Positions 35,701-43,469 of a stretch of DNA of 64,000 nucleotides are shown piece after piece; the stretch's first letter is position 1; the number at the start of each line of letters is the position of its first letter. Where the stretch lies: NCBI RefSeq assembly GCF_014647115.1, contig NZ_BMOO01000004.1, positions 248,001 to 312,000 on the forward strand, read 5' to 3'. Position numbers and translations under genes: made by a program. Origin of the DNA: Halarchaeum rubridurum (GTDB lineage: Archaea > Halobacteriota > Halobacteria > Halobacteriales > Halobacteriaceae). Below the pieces are notes generated by a model. The model ran no database searches, had not been told where the DNA came from, and saw nothing but the letters and a program-made list of their open reading frames with translations.

Positions 35701-35828
35701 CGACGACGGGCGGGACGGCGACGACGAGCGCGAGCACGCCGGGACTGACGGTGGTCGTGGCACTCAGTGCGTCGGGCATCGCGGTCCTGCTCGGCTTCGT
35801 GGTCGTGTTACGGCGGCGACGCGAGTAA
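32769..35828 (+). CDS. Large surface protein with FG-GAP-like repeats, PKD domain and Thr-rich stalk
   Basis: 1019 residues. Signal peptide 1-36. Residues about 75-270 hold four calcium-binding-like repeats (GDLDGDGYVEI, GDLDGDGTPAL, ADVTGDGVPEV, RDFDGDGVARV) typical of FG-GAP/VCBS beta-propellers. Then come three Ig-like repeats with GNYT(A/V/F)TV strands, and a PKD domain (about 718-798, YAWTFGDGANASG). A low-complexity stalk of DETTTTT repeats follows (about 800-880), then a Gly-rich link, a second Ser/Thr-rich stretch, and a C-terminal helix (about 990-1012) with VLRRRRE tail. A long-stalked, probably glycosylated cell-surface protein with one membrane anchor; binding partner unknown. No PGF signal is present. 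Confidence 0.82.
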   Translation: MRRATSSGSWATAVAMVVLLVGSLAAVGVGGVAAASGSGDATGAIQFGYVSASDGHVTLVTADGSRIDTGVSAAVVGKGGDLDGDGYVEIPYVTGQQTLGVVDRTGERVQLADAAEETKTTMAVGDLDGDGTPALYYARDSSTAGSELRRAYDNGTTEVVVSKDTTANAALGVADVTGDGVPEVVFVGSSGGLRYYNETASDVVTFYTSGIGSNGGLGVGAPRDFDGDGVARVPIVDGSNNAVLVEPVGTDANVTTVVSGGVDKNPVAGVDWTSDDGIEYLYVDGDAVKWATLDGTGGTVTDANGNAISTTSNAGVAWMETPLDVSNVTLTSTNESGPLAFSFEASEELRSVDATVTGPNGSERAFTLDDFDANASGGTWTYDATYAPEADGNYTATVSSATATDGGTWTAGESDDATITEPFDVRDLNATAEPDQRLAISFDATETLGSVAVDVSGPSNATLDRSNFSTDDGAAPYTYTGGYDAETGGNYTVTLTQATSTDGRVDDDSLDANATLPTFEVFNATLNATGDGGLRAAFDATQPVSSASLTLDGPTTNATLDFADFTRVGDDPARYAATVNESRDGNYTFTVSAATSEGSIGWRGDASANATVDARRPLVVNATLADATDANGVVNATGRVRVTANVSGDVAGVRADLGAFDAGTVALDSVGDDTYRATAEVGNATAVADGNANATVHARDGQGNTASTRTNDVTVDTTPPTVALGSARNVTVNTTVSFAPETASDAETRIVAYAWTFGDGANASGASVSHRYDETGNETVVLAATDAAGNVGTASLAVTVSENETSTTNETNTTNETSTTNETTTTTTNETTTTTDETTTTTDETTTTTDETTTTTDETTTTTDETTTTTAEATTTDGGGGGGGGGDGGYVDDDDGGYVPDYITEAESSADDDGTTARSSDPVTTDTTSTSSRTSTTSERTDTTTTETSTAAEPVTGTSGRADTGGSSGDAGTSTQDTTTGGTATTSASTPGLTVVVALSASGIAVLLGFVVVLRRRRE
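35274..35378 (+). repeat. 21-base tandem repeat inside the stalk region
   Basis: Five consecutive copies of GACGAGACGACCACCACCACC (encoding DETTTTT); the fifth differs in its last base without changing the residue. In frame, so copy-number change would lengthen or shorten the stalk by seven residues per copy. Confidence 0.9.
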
Positions 35829-36124
35829 CGACACATCGCGAGTCGTCCCCCGGCTCTCGGGGGGATGACGGCTCTCCGAGCCGTCCGACCTCGCCCTGCT
35901 CACGCCTCGTTCCGCCCTATTCGCTTTCTGGAAGCCTGACGGCTTCCCCTTGCTCGCGGGTCGTCCCTCCCCGCTCGCTCTCCGAGGTCTACGGCTCTCC
36001 GAGCCGTACGACCTCGCCCTGCTCACGCCTCGTTCCGCAGCGTCGGACGGGCGAGTCGCCCGTCCGGTTCGCGGAATCTGCGATTCCGCCCTATTCGCTT
36101 TCTGGAAGCCTGACGGCTTCCCCA
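35829..36124. repeat. Hairpin-module array overlapping the 3' end of the aminopeptidase gene
   Basis: A gene-free spacer built of perfect short hairpins: 35847-35863, 35868-35884, 35930-35947, 35991-36007, 36045-36065, 36072-36088 and 36104-36121 (stems 6-10 bp, loops 1-5 bases). Two longer blocks are duplicated: ACGGCTCTCCGAGCCGT plus following bases (35868 and 35991, offset 123) and the block from 35917 to 35949 that repeats the last codons and stop of the aminopeptidase (36091 onwards, offset 174). Confidence 0.85.
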
Positions 36125-37035
36125 TCCGCGTACACGGTCGGCTCCCGAACGATTCCGTCGAGGTGGAGCGGCGCGTCGGTGTCACCGCCGATACCCGCGT
36201 CGTCGCCGATGGCGACGTGGACGGTGCCGGCGGCCTTCTCGTCGAGGAGGACGCTCCCCACCAGTTCGGTGACGGCGACGTTCGTCCCGATACCGAGCTC
36301 GGCGAGGTTGTACGCGGCGTCCCCGACCTCGTCGGCCGCGGCCTCGACCTCGGCGCGGACGGCGTCGTCGGAGATGTCGGTGACGTAGCCGTCCGCGACC
36401 TCGAACCGGAGGTCGGTGTCGAGGAGCCCGTGGGGCATCATCGTCCCGTCCACGACGTAGGTGCCGTCGGCGCTCTCGGGGGCGACGAACACCTCGCCGG
36501 CGGGGAGGTTCGAGAAGTCGCCGGGCTCGTGGACCATCCCGGTGTCCTGTCGCCACTCGCGCGCGCCGGGTTCGAACGTGATGTCGGTGCCGGCCTCGGT
36601 GGTCACTCTGATTTCGTCGGCGTCGCGGACCTGCGCGAGGACGTCCGCACAGTGGCGCCGGATGGTCGCGTAGTCCGCGTCAAGGCCGGTCGTGAAGACG
36701 TCCGCGGTGATTCCGGGGAGGGTCGCCCCGCGGACGCCGGCGTCGCTCGCCCGCGACCTCGCGCGCGTGTGCGAGAGGCTCTTCGTCGTTGGCGCGAGGA
36801 AGGCGTCGGCGTCGCGGAGCGCGGCGGCGACGGGTGCGGGCGGTTCGGCGCCGTGTTGCTCGCCGGGCGGATAGCGCAGAATCGTGACGTCGTCGGTGAC
36901 GGCGGCGGCGGCGTCGTAGAGCGCCTCGCCGATTCGGCGTCGCTCGTCGTCGGTGACGACGACGACGGTCTCGTCGGTCTCAATCCCCAAGCACTGGACG
37001 ACGGCGGTGTCGGCGGCGTCGCGGAGCGTCGGCAT
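36091..37035 (-). CDS. M29-like (leucyl aminopeptidase/COG2309) metallopeptidase
   Basis: 314 residues, shorter than the 370-410 of classical M29 aminopeptidases. Matches to the family are the lead FLAPTTKSLSHTRAR, the Glu-rich VTTEAGTDITF segment, GEVFVAPE, and the C-terminal metal/active-site block LGIGTNVAVTELVGSVLLDE followed by HVAIGDDAGIGG and DAPLHLDGIV. It probably removes N-terminal residues from peptides in the cytoplasm. The last twelve codons (DGEAVRLPESE-stop) form a hairpin in the DNA and are duplicated downstream in the spacer (35917-35949), so the gene end is part of a repeat array. Confidence 0.7.
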   Translation of the reverse strand: MPTLRDAADTAVVQCLGIETDETVVVVTDDERRRIGEALYDAAAAVTDDVTILRYPPGEQHGAEPPAPVAAALRDADAFLAPTTKSLSHTRARSRASDAGVRGATLPGITADVFTTGLDADYATIRRHCADVLAQVRDADEIRVTTEAGTDITFEPGAREWRQDTGMVHEPGDFSNLPAGEVFVAPESADGTYVVDGTMMPHGLLDTDLRFEVADGYVTDISDDAVRAEVEAAADEVGDAAYNLAELGIGTNVAVTELVGSVLLDEKAAGTVHVAIGDDAGIGGDTDAPLHLDGIVREPTVYADGEAVRLPESE

Positions 37036-37117
37036 GGTCGAGTCCTCGCCCGCGCGGGCGTTAGGCCTTGCCCTCGCCGCTGCCCGGATTACTCGACGCG
37101 TAGTTAATTTCTCCCAC

Positions 37118-37136
37118 TAATTCCCGAAAGAATTAA
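37118..37136 (+). promoter_or_regulatory. Promoter of gapII with inverted repeat
   Basis: CGAAAG (BRE-like) and AATTAAT (37131-37137) lie about 25-35 bases before the ATG at 37160, fitting a leaderless start. TAATTC (37118-37123) and GAATTA (37130-37135) form a perfect inverted repeat that overlaps BRE and TATA. A second TTAATT lies at 37104-37109. The repeat could be a repressor site or a consequence of the two AT elements. Confidence 0.5.
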
Positions 37137-37159
37137 TCACGCGGGCACCGGATACGGAG

Positions 37160-38236
37160 ATGATGCTTCGAGTCGGCGTCAACGGATACGGGACCATCGG
37201 CAAGCGCGTCGCGGACGCGCTCGCGGCACAGCCCGACATGGAGGTCGCGGGGGTCGCAAAGCGGACCCCGAACTTCGAGGCCACGGCCGCACATCGAGCG
37301 GGCTACGCCGTCCACGCCGTCAGCGACGCGGCACCGTTCGCCGAGGCGGACGTCCCGGTCGCGGGCGACCTCGACGACCTCGTCGAAGCGAGCGACGTCG
37401 TCGTCGACTGCACGCCAGCCGGGGTCGGCGCACGGAACCGCGAGCTCTACGAGGCCCACGACACGCCCGCGCTCTACCAGGGCGGCGAGGACGCCGACGC
37501 GACCGACGCGAGCTTCAACGCCCGCGCGAACTACGAGGAAATCGCGCGCGGCGACGCCGAACACGTCCGCGTCGTCTCCTGCAACACGACCGGGCTCTCG
37601 CGTGTTCTCACGCCGCTCGAGGAGGCGTACGGCGTCGAGAAGACGCGCGTGACGCTCGTCCGCCGCGGCGGCGACCCGGGTCAATCCGACCGCGGCCCGA
37701 TCAACGACATCCTCCCCGACCCCGTGACGGTCCCGTCCCACCACGGCCCGGACGTCAACACGGTGTTGCCGGACGTCGACATCGACACGCTGGGCGTCAC
37801 CGTCCCCGCGACGCTGATGCACCTGCACAGCGTCAACGTCACCCTCGGAAGCGAGGTCGACGCCGACGCGGTGCGCGAGACGCTGGCCGACGAGTCGCGC
37901 GTCTTCATGGTCCCGGAGCACGCGCGCGTCGCCGGCCCCGGCCACCTCAAGGAGTTGGCGAAGGACGCGGGACGCCCGCGGGGCGACCTCTGGGAGAACT
38001 GCGTGTGGGAGGAGTCGGTCGCCGTGGAGGGACGCGACCTCTACTTCTTCCAGGCGATCCACCAGGAGAGCGACGTCGTCCCGGAGAACGTCGACGCCAT
38101 CCGGGCGCTCGTCGGCGACGCCGACGCCGCCGAGAGCGTCGTTCGGACGAACCGCGCGCTCGGCGTCGGACGCTTCGACTCCCCGACGAACCACGTCGCG
38201 ACCACCGGCGGGGCGGCCGCGAGCGCGGACGACTGA
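37160..38236 (+). CDS. gapII: Glyceraldehyde-3-phosphate dehydrogenase, archaeal type II
   Basis: 358 residues. Archaeal-type GAPDH using NAD(P), in haloarchaea mainly gluconeogenic. Nucleotide-binding motif [11 protein letters not shown] (7-17) and catalytic Cys141 in [11 protein letters not shown] are present, with the conserved [12 protein letters not shown] segment. ATGATG at 37160 leaves the first or second Met possible. It lies beside phosphoesterase, pgk and a type I GAPDH on the other strand, the same set known in Haloferax. Confidence 0.95.
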   Translation: MMLRVGVNGYGTIGKRVADALAAQPDMEVAGVAKRTPNFEATAAHRAGYAVHAVSDAAPFAEADVPVAGDLDDLVEASDVVVDCTPAGVGARNRELYEAHDTPALYQGGEDADATDASFNARANYEEIARGDAEHVRVVSCNTTGLSRVLTPLEEAYGVEKTRVTLVRRGGDPGQSDRGPINDILPDPVTVPSHHGPDVNTVLPDVDIDTLGVTVPATLMHLHSVNVTLGSEVDADAVRETLADESRVFMVPEHARVAGPGHLKELAKDAGRPRGDLWENCVWEESVAVEGRDLYFFQAIHQESDVVPENVDAIRALVGDADAAESVVRTNRALGVGRFDSPTNHVATTGGAAASADD

Positions 38237-38257
38237 CCGGACGCCCGGGCGACCCCG

Positions 38258-38752
38258 CTAATCGAGGTCGGTGAAGGTCACGTCGCCCGTCGCGGTGTCG
38301 ACCGTGGCGACGTGGTAGCTGTCGTCCCCGGCCGGGAACGGCAGTCCACCGGGGTTCACGCGCTGCGTGTCCCCGACGACGTCGTGACGTCGCTCGTGGG
38401 TGTGTCCGCAGAGAACATAATCGTACTTCTCGCAGGCGACGAGCGCGTCCGTGAGCGTCCCGCTCGTCCCGTGATAGACGGCGAACTCCGCCCCGTCGAC
38501 CGTGAGCGCCGCCGACTCGCCGTGGTACTCGCCGAACGACCGGATCGCGTTCTGGAGGTTCCACTCGCCGTCGTTGTTCCCGCGGACCGCGTGGAAGTCG
38601 AACGCGTCGCTCTCGAAGACCGCCGCGGTGAACGGCGCGACGACGTCGCCGCAGTGGATGACCGTCTCACAGCCGACGGCCTCGAAGTGCGCGACGGCCG
38701 CCCGGGCGCGTTCGAGGTCGTCGTGCGTGTCGGAGACGACGCCGACGAGCAT
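38258..38752 (-). CDS. YfcE/MJ0936-type metallophosphoesterase
   Basis: 164 residues of the small archaeal calcineurin-like phosphodiesterase family. Metal ligands are visible in order: VGVVSDTHDD (D8, H10), VIHCGDVV (D36), RGNNDGEW (N60, D61), VYHGTSG (H94) and LCGHTHERR (H117, H119). The start ATG at 38752 overlaps the pgk stop by one base (TAATG), so it is translationally coupled to pgk. The physiological substrate is not known. Confidence 0.9.
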   Translation of the reverse strand: MLVGVVSDTHDDLERARAAVAHFEAVGCETVIHCGDVVAPFTAAVFESDAFDFHAVRGNNDGEWNLQNAIRSFGEYHGESAALTVDGAEFAVYHGTSGTLTDALVACEKYDYVLCGHTHERRHDVVGDTQRVNPGGLPFPAGDDSYHVATVDTATGDVTFTDLD

Positions 38753-39987
38753 TACGCACTGCCCCCGTCGCGTTCGTTCGCCGCCTCCACGAGCACGTCG
38801 ACGGCGGGAAGCGAGTCGCCCGTGAGCGCGCGGATGTACGCCCCGCCAGCGATGGAGACGTGCGAGAAGTCGTCCTCCGAGAGGCCGTACATCTCGATGG
38901 CGCGGGAGGTGTCGCCGCCGCCGACGACGCTGAAGCAGTCCGTCTCCGCGATGGCTTCGAGGACCCCCACGGTACCCACACTGAAGCGCTCGTCCTCGAA
39001 CAGCCCGAGCGCGCCCTTCACGAAGACGGCCTCGGAGTCCCGGACGACGGCGTCGTACGCCTCGACGGTGTCGCTCCCGACGTCGAGGAAACCCTGCGTC
39101 TTCTCCTCGACGTCCTCGACGTCGATTTCGGCGCGCTCGCCGTCGTCGTCCTCGTAGGCGAGGTCGAGCGCGAGCGTGATCGCGTCGCCGCGTTCGTCGA
39201 GTACGGAGCGAATCGTGTCCGCGTTGGCCTCCCACTGGTCGTCGAAGAGGTCCATCCCCGCGACATCCTCGCCGACGGGGTAGCCCGCGGCGCGGAGGAA
39301 GAGTTCGCCCGCGATGCCGCCGAGGAGGAACTGATCGACTTTCTCGTCGAGGGCCTCCATCACGCTGATGACGTCGGTGGCCTTCGTGCCGCCGACGACC
39401 ATCGTCACCTGCCCGTCGAACGTCCGGGAGGCGATGGCCGTGTTCGCCTCGTACTCGGACTCCATGACGCGGCCCGCGTACGCGGGGAGGACGAGCGGGA
39501 AGCCGACGAGCGAGGCGTGCTCGCGGTGCGCCGCGGAGTAGGCGTCGTTCACGTAGGCGTCGACGTGCTCGGCGAGCGTCCGGACGAACTCGCATCTCGA
39601 CTTCACCCCGGGGTCTTCCTCCGGGAGTTCGTCCTCGCACATCCGGACGTTCTCCAGCAGGAGTATCTCGCCGTCGTCGAGGGCCTCGATGGCCTCGACG
39701 GCCTCCGGGCCGTACGTGTCGGGGACGAAGCGGACGTCGCGGCCGACGTGTTCGGCGAGGATGTCCGCGTGCTGGCGCAGCGAGACGAAGTCGTCGTCGC
39801 CGGGGCGTCCCTGGTGGGCCATGCAGACGACGCGGTCGCCACGCTCCGCGAGTTCGCGCACGGTCTCGGCGTGGCGCTCGAAACGGCGGTTGTCCTGCAC
39901 GGTGCCGTCCTCAACGGGGGAGTTGAGGTCGAGGCGGACCAGCACACGCTGGCCGGGGTCGAGGTCGTCGATGGTGTCGAAGCTCAT
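38752..39987 (-). CDS. pgk: Phosphoglycerate kinase
   Basis: 411 residues from the ATG at 39987. An upstream extension of 50 residues is basic and overlaps the promoter (GCTAAGTACC about 26 bases before the ATG), so it was not used. Catalyses ADP + 1,3-bisphosphoglycerate to ATP + 3-phosphoglycerate. Motifs include VLVRLDLNSPVEDG at the N-terminus, MAHQGRPGDDDF, TMVVGGTKATDVI and the C-terminal nucleotide-binding VVGGGDTSRAIE followed by VSIAGGAYIRALTGDSLPAVD. Overlaps the phosphoesterase by one base. Confidence 0.96.
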   Translation of the reverse strand: MSFDTIDDLDPGQRVLVRLDLNSPVEDGTVQDNRRFERHAETVRELAERGDRVVCMAHQGRPGDDDFVSLRQHADILAEHVGRDVRFVPDTYGPEAVEAIEALDDGEILLLENVRMCEDELPEEDPGVKSRCEFVRTLAEHVDAYVNDAYSAAHREHASLVGFPLVLPAYAGRVMESEYEANTAIASRTFDGQVTMVVGGTKATDVISVMEALDEKVDQFLLGGIAGELFLRAAGYPVGEDVAGMDLFDDQWEANADTIRSVLDERGDAITLALDLAYEDDDGERAEIDVEDVEEKTQGFLDVGSDTVEAYDAVVRDSEAVFVKGALGLFEDERFSVGTVGVLEAIAETDCFSVVGGGDTSRAIEMYGLSEDDFSHVSIAGGAYIRALTGDSLPAVDVLVEAANERDGGSA

Positions 39988-40046
39988 GGTCGGATGAATC
40001 GAGTGGGGGGTACTTAGCGGTGGGCGAAAAGCGGCGTCGACGAGGT

Positions 40047-40180
40047 CGCGCCGTTCGCTCGTCCAGTCGCGCGTGGCGCGACTCGCTCGCGGCGTCACCG
40101 CTCGCGTTATCGTTGCCCTCCGGGCAACGTTGCTCACGGCATTCGCGCCGTTCGCCCGTCCAGTCGCGCGTGGCGCGACT
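40047..40180. repeat. Hairpin-module array overlapping the gapI stop codon
   Basis: A 37-base direct repeat (40047-40083 and 40144-40180; one mismatch, offset 97) ends in the perfect hairpin AGTCGCGC-GTG-GCGCGACT. The second copy runs into the TAG stop codon of gapI (40179-40181). Between the copies lies another perfect hairpin GTTGCCC-TCC-GGGCAAC (40112-40128). The remaining bases are low-complexity GCGAGCG-type sequence. Confidence 0.85.
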
Positions 40181-41225
40181 AATACTGCGTGATGTACGCC
40201 GAAACGTCGAGCAGGCGGTTCGAGAAGCCGTACTCGTTGTCGTACCAGGTGAGAATCTTCACGAGGTCGCCGTTCTCGCCGACGACGTTCGTGGAGTTCA
40301 GGTCGACGGTGGAGCTGAAGGGGAGGCCGAGGATGTCGCTGGAGACGACCTCGTCGTCCGTGTAGCCGAGGACGCCGGCGAGCGGGCCGGAGTCGGCGGC
40401 GTCGCGGAACGCGGCGTTGATCTCCTCGGCGGTGACGTCGTCCTCGTCGAGGTCGACGACGAGTTCCGTGATGGAGCCGTCCGGGACCGGGACCCGAATG
40501 GCCATCCCGTCGAGTTTGCCCTCGAGTTGCGGGAGGATTTTCGTGGCGGCCTGGGCGGCCCCGGTGGAGGTCGGGACGATGTTCTCGGCGGCGGCGCGCC
40601 CGCGTCGGGTCTTCGACTGCGGGCCGTCGATGAGCGACTGCGAGCCCGTGTAGGCGTGGACGGTCGTGAGCGTCCCCGTCTCGATGCCGAACTCCTCGTC
40701 GAGGACCTTCGCGACGGGCGTGACGGAGTTCGTCGTACAGGAGGCGTTCGAGACGACGTCCTCGCCGTCGTACTCGTCGTGGTTGACGCCGTAGACGAGC
40801 TGTTTCACGGGTTCCTCACCCTTCGGGGGCGCGGAGATGACGACCTTCTCGGCACCGGCGTCGAGATGCTGGGCGGCCTGCCCGCGCGTGCGGAAGATTC
40901 CCGTGCATTCGAGGGCGACGTCGACGTCCTCCTCGCCCCACGGGAGGTCGGTGGGGTCCTGGACGTTGAGGATCTGGACGCTGGAGTCGCCGACGACGAG
41001 TTCGTCGCCGTCGCGCTCGACGCCGTCGAGGCGGCCCATCACGGTGTCGTACTGCGCGAGATAGGCCATGTCCTCGAAGTCCATGACGTCGTTGATGCCG
41101 ACGAGGTCGATGCGCGGGTCCTCCAGGGCGGCGCGAAAGACGTTGCGCCCGATCCGGCCGAACCCGTTCAGGCCGACGCGAACGACCTCGCCCGTTTCCT
41201 CGGCGTCGAGGGAGAGTTCACTCAT
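40179..41225 (-). CDS. gapI: Glyceraldehyde-3-phosphate dehydrogenase, type I (bacterial type)
   Basis: 348 residues from the ATG at 41225; the frame extends 27 codons further, but TTTTAA lies 26-31 bases before this ATG. NAD-binding motif VGLNGFGRIGRNVF (17-30) and catalytic Cys163 in SNASCTTNSV are present, as is the NDVMDFEDMAYLAQYDTVMG segment. In haloarchaea this bacterial-type enzyme serves sugar breakdown, whereas the type II enzyme 2 kb away serves the reverse direction. Its stop codon lies inside a hairpin that is repeated downstream. Confidence 0.96.
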   Translation of the reverse strand: MSELSLDAEETGEVVRVGLNGFGRIGRNVFRAALEDPRIDLVGINDVMDFEDMAYLAQYDTVMGRLDGVERDGDELVVGDSSVQILNVQDPTDLPWGEEDVDVALECTGIFRTRGQAAQHLDAGAEKVVISAPPKGEEPVKQLVYGVNHDEYDGEDVVSNASCTTNSVTPVAKVLDEEFGIETGTLTTVHAYTGSQSLIDGPQSKTRRGRAAAENIVPTSTGAAQAATKILPQLEGKLDGMAIRVPVPDGSITELVVDLDEDDVTAEEINAAFRDAADSGPLAGVLGYTDDEVVSSDILGLPFSSTVDLNSTNVVGENGDLVKILTWYDNEYGFSNRLLDVSAYITQY

Positions 41226-41369
41226 ACGCGAGTAATAACAATCAAACAGCTTAAAACCCGCCGGAAGAAGTCGGCACAGAGCCACGAAACCATGATAGTT
41301 CGTCACACGAAAGGGGCGTCACCCGCGGGGCCCCGAAACCTTTTGGCCGGGTACGGCTTACGAGAGCGC
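41226..41369. promoter_or_regulatory. Divergent promoter region gapI / hsp20
   Basis: Minus strand: TTTTAA (41251-41256) serves gapI. Plus strand: CGAAACC followed by TTTTGG (41334-41346) lies about 27 bases before the hsp20 ATG, a BRE/TATA arrangement fitting leaderless transcription. Confidence 0.5.
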
Positions 41370-41750
41370 ATGCGACGCGACGACCGGGACGACCCCTTCG
41401 ACGACTTCTTCAGCGAGATCGAGCGGATGATGGACGACGTGATGCACGGCGACCAGGGCGGTTACGACGACGCCGGGTTCGGCAGCGACACCCACCTCGA
41501 CGTCCAGGAGACCGACGAGGAAGTCCGCATCATCGGGGACTTCCCCGGCATCGAGAAGGAGGACCTCTCGCTCAAGTGCGACGGGCGCACGCTCACGATC
41601 AGCGCGGCGACGGAGACCCGCGAGTACGACGAGCGCCTCGAACTCCCCTGCCGCGTCGACGAGCGCTCCGGGAGCGCGAGCTACAACAACGGCGTCCTCG
41701 AAGTCACCTTCGACCGCGCCGAGGAGTCCGCGAACATCGGCTTCGAGTAG
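41370..41750 (+). CDS. Hsp20/alpha-crystallin family small heat-shock protein
   Basis: 126 residues. A short acidic N-terminus (DDFFSEIERMMDDVM) is followed by an alpha-crystallin domain (about 40-118) with the typical DFPGIEKEDLSLKCDGRTLTI and YNNGVLEVTF segments. The C-terminal IxI oligomerisation motif is replaced by NIGFE. ATP-independent holdase chaperone. The start at 41370 is preferred over longer frames because the promoter lies immediately upstream. Its stop abuts the convergent ATP-grasp gene without a gap. Confidence 0.93.
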   Translation: MRRDDRDDPFDDFFSEIERMMDDVMHGDQGGYDDAGFGSDTHLDVQETDEEVRIIGDFPGIEKEDLSLKCDGRTLTISAATETREYDERLELPCRVDERSGSASYNNGVLEVTFDRAEESANIGFE

Positions 41751-42611
41751 TCACAGTCCCGTCACGGCCGCCGCGAGGCGGTCGTAGAACCCCTCGTCGT
41801 ACTTCTCGCTGTCGTCGATGGTCGGACGAGCGTTCGTCTCGTTCACCACCGCGCCGTCCGCCGTGACGAGCACGTCCACCCCGAGGAACGGCACGTCGAG
41901 CGCCGCCGCCGTCCGCTCCGCGAGCGCCGCAACCTCGGGGTCGGGGTCGACGCCGACCGCCTCCGCGCCGCGATGAACGTTGTGCTTCCAGCGCCCCGCC
42001 GCGACGTCGGCCTCGGGAAGGCGGCGCTCGACCGCCCCGACGACTTCGCCCTCCAGCACCATCACGCGGTAGTCGCGCGCGTCCGGGAGGTACTCCTGGA
42101 CGAGGTAGGAGCGATCCGCGGTCGCGCGGTAGTCGTGGACGAGGTCGAGGTAGTCACAGATACCGAGGAAGGAGTCGAGGTCCGCGGCCTTCGCCACGCC
42201 GATTCCGCGCGTCGTCGAGTTCGGCTTCACCACGACGGGCGAGGGGAGGCGCTCGTAGGCGGCGACGAGCGCGTCCGTGTCCGCGGGGTTCGAGACGAGC
42301 ACCGAGTCGGGCGTCGGGACCCCCGCGTCTTCGAGCGTGGCGAGCACGCCCGCCTTGTTGCGCGACGTGAGGACGGCCTCGCGGTCGTTGAGCCACGGGA
42401 CGTCGAGCCACGCGTCGAGCACCCCGCCCTCCATGATGCGTCCGGGGAAGACGAAGCCGGCGTCGAAGCGCGAGCCATCGACCGGGGGCTCCGTGAGCGA
42501 GTACGACCCGTGGGAGGCGGCGACGGCCTCGACCGCGATGCCGCGCTCCGCGAGCGGGTCGCGGACGCGCTCGAACGTCTCGGCCTCGTTGGCGAACGCG
42601 AGCCGGAACAT
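41751..42611 (-). CDS. RimK-type ATP-grasp ligase
   Basis: 286 residues with the ATP-grasp fold: LNDREAVLTSRNKAGVLATLEDAGVPTPDSV, VVVKPNSTTRGIGV (Lys for ATP binding), YLVQEYLPDARDYRVMVLEGEVV and the metal-binding VNETNARPTIDDSEKYD. The family ligates amino acids, often glutamate, to carboxyl groups of proteins or small molecules. Which substrate is used cannot be told. It lies tail to tail with hsp20 and 49 bases downstream of L10e on the same strand. Confidence 0.85.
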   Translation of the reverse strand: MFRLAFANEAETFERVRDPLAERGIAVEAVAASHGSYSLTEPPVDGSRFDAGFVFPGRIMEGGVLDAWLDVPWLNDREAVLTSRNKAGVLATLEDAGVPTPDSVLVSNPADTDALVAAYERLPSPVVVKPNSTTRGIGVAKAADLDSFLGICDYLDLVHDYRATADRSYLVQEYLPDARDYRVMVLEGEVVGAVERRLPEADVAAGRWKHNVHRGAEAVGVDPDPEVAALAERTAAALDVPFLGVDVLVTADGAVVNETNARPTIDDSEKYDEGFYDRLAAAVTGL

Positions 42612-42660
42612 GCCCCACCTTCGGATGGGGGCGAGTAAAAGGACTCGTTAGCCGTCCGCG

Positions 42661-43197
42661 TCAGTCGGCCTTCGTCAGGAGGTCCTGCCCGCGCTCGACC
42701 TCGATCTTGCACGGCGGCGTGATCTTGTTGTACGCGCGGCGGAAGGCCTCCTTCACGGCGTCGGCCTGCTCGACCGTACACCACGCGGTGAAGAGGCGCT
42801 CGTTCGGGTAGATGCGGGTCGCCGTCCCGACCGGGACGCCGAAGGCCTGGCGCATCCCGTCGGAGACGCGGTCCGCACCCGCGCCGGTCGCCTGCTTGTT
42901 CTCGCGGAGGACCTGGTGGGGGAACTTGCGGAGGATCATCTTGTAGTTACCCTCGCCGAGTTCCTTGATGAGGTGGCGGTTCGCGGAGAGGCGGGAGGCC
43001 TCGAGCGAGCCGTGGCGGAGCTGACACTCCTCCTCGGGCTTGAGGCTGATCTGGACCTCGTAGTCCTCGGGGCCGGACTGCAGGTCGCCCATCTTGAACT
43101 GGGCGATCTTCGAGCCGGGGATACCCGTGATGTACTCGCGTCGGGTGTAGGACGGCTTGTCAATCGTCCGGTACATTGAGGCGGGGTTGTCGGCCAT
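42661..43197 (-). CDS. rpl10e: Large ribosomal subunit protein L10e (uL16)
   Basis: 178 residues, the standard archaeal length. N-terminal [22 protein letters not shown]-type start, then [21 protein letters not shown] and [29 protein letters not shown], the loop near the peptidyl-transferase centre. A TATA element GCTTTAAC (43231-43238, minus) places the transcript start a few bases before the ATG. Confidence 0.97.
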   Translation of the reverse strand: MADNPASMYRTIDKPSYTRREYITGIPGSKIAQFKMGDLQSGPEDYEVQISLKPEEECQLRHGSLEASRLSANRHLIKELGEGNYKMILRKFPHQVLRENKQATGAGADRVSDGMRQAFGVPVGTATRIYPNERLFTAWCTVEQADAVKEAFRRAYNKITPPCKIEVERGQDLLTKAD

Positions 43198-43469
43198 GGT
43201 TACTACCCGATGCTGACGGCTAGGGCGGGGTTAAAGCCTTCGAACTGGTGGAGAGAAGCGCTAGCGACTCTCCGCCGAACGAGCGAGCGGTGACCGACGG
43301 GGAGCCGCGAGCGGGGCGTTCCCGGCGACGAGCGGAGGGAGGCGGCGGGAACGAGATATGCGAACGCGGAGCGGCCGGTAGGGGCGATGCGTGAGCGCTG
43401 GTGTCTCGCGCGACGCCGCGACGACGGCAATCTTCTTCCCGCCGGGCGTCGTTCTCCCCGACGACCCAC
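43198..43469. other. Divergent intergenic region L10e / HerA-like gene
   Basis: 272 bases without a supported gene. It contains the L10e TATA element (43231-43238), a GGAGAG/CTCTCC stem-loop around 43251-43274 and GC-rich GAGCGAGCGG-type sequence. No clear TATA element was found for the plus-strand gene. Confidence 0.4.

Noticed and set aside
39988-40137. 50-residue N-terminal extension of phosphoglycerate kinase
   Set aside because: It runs through the promoter and part of the hairpin array and has no family counterpart.
37036-41300. TrmB-type operators (TACT-N7/8-GAGTA) in the gap/pgk promoters
   Set aside because: Only partial matches were found (for example TACTC near 37089); none has both half-sites at the right spacing.
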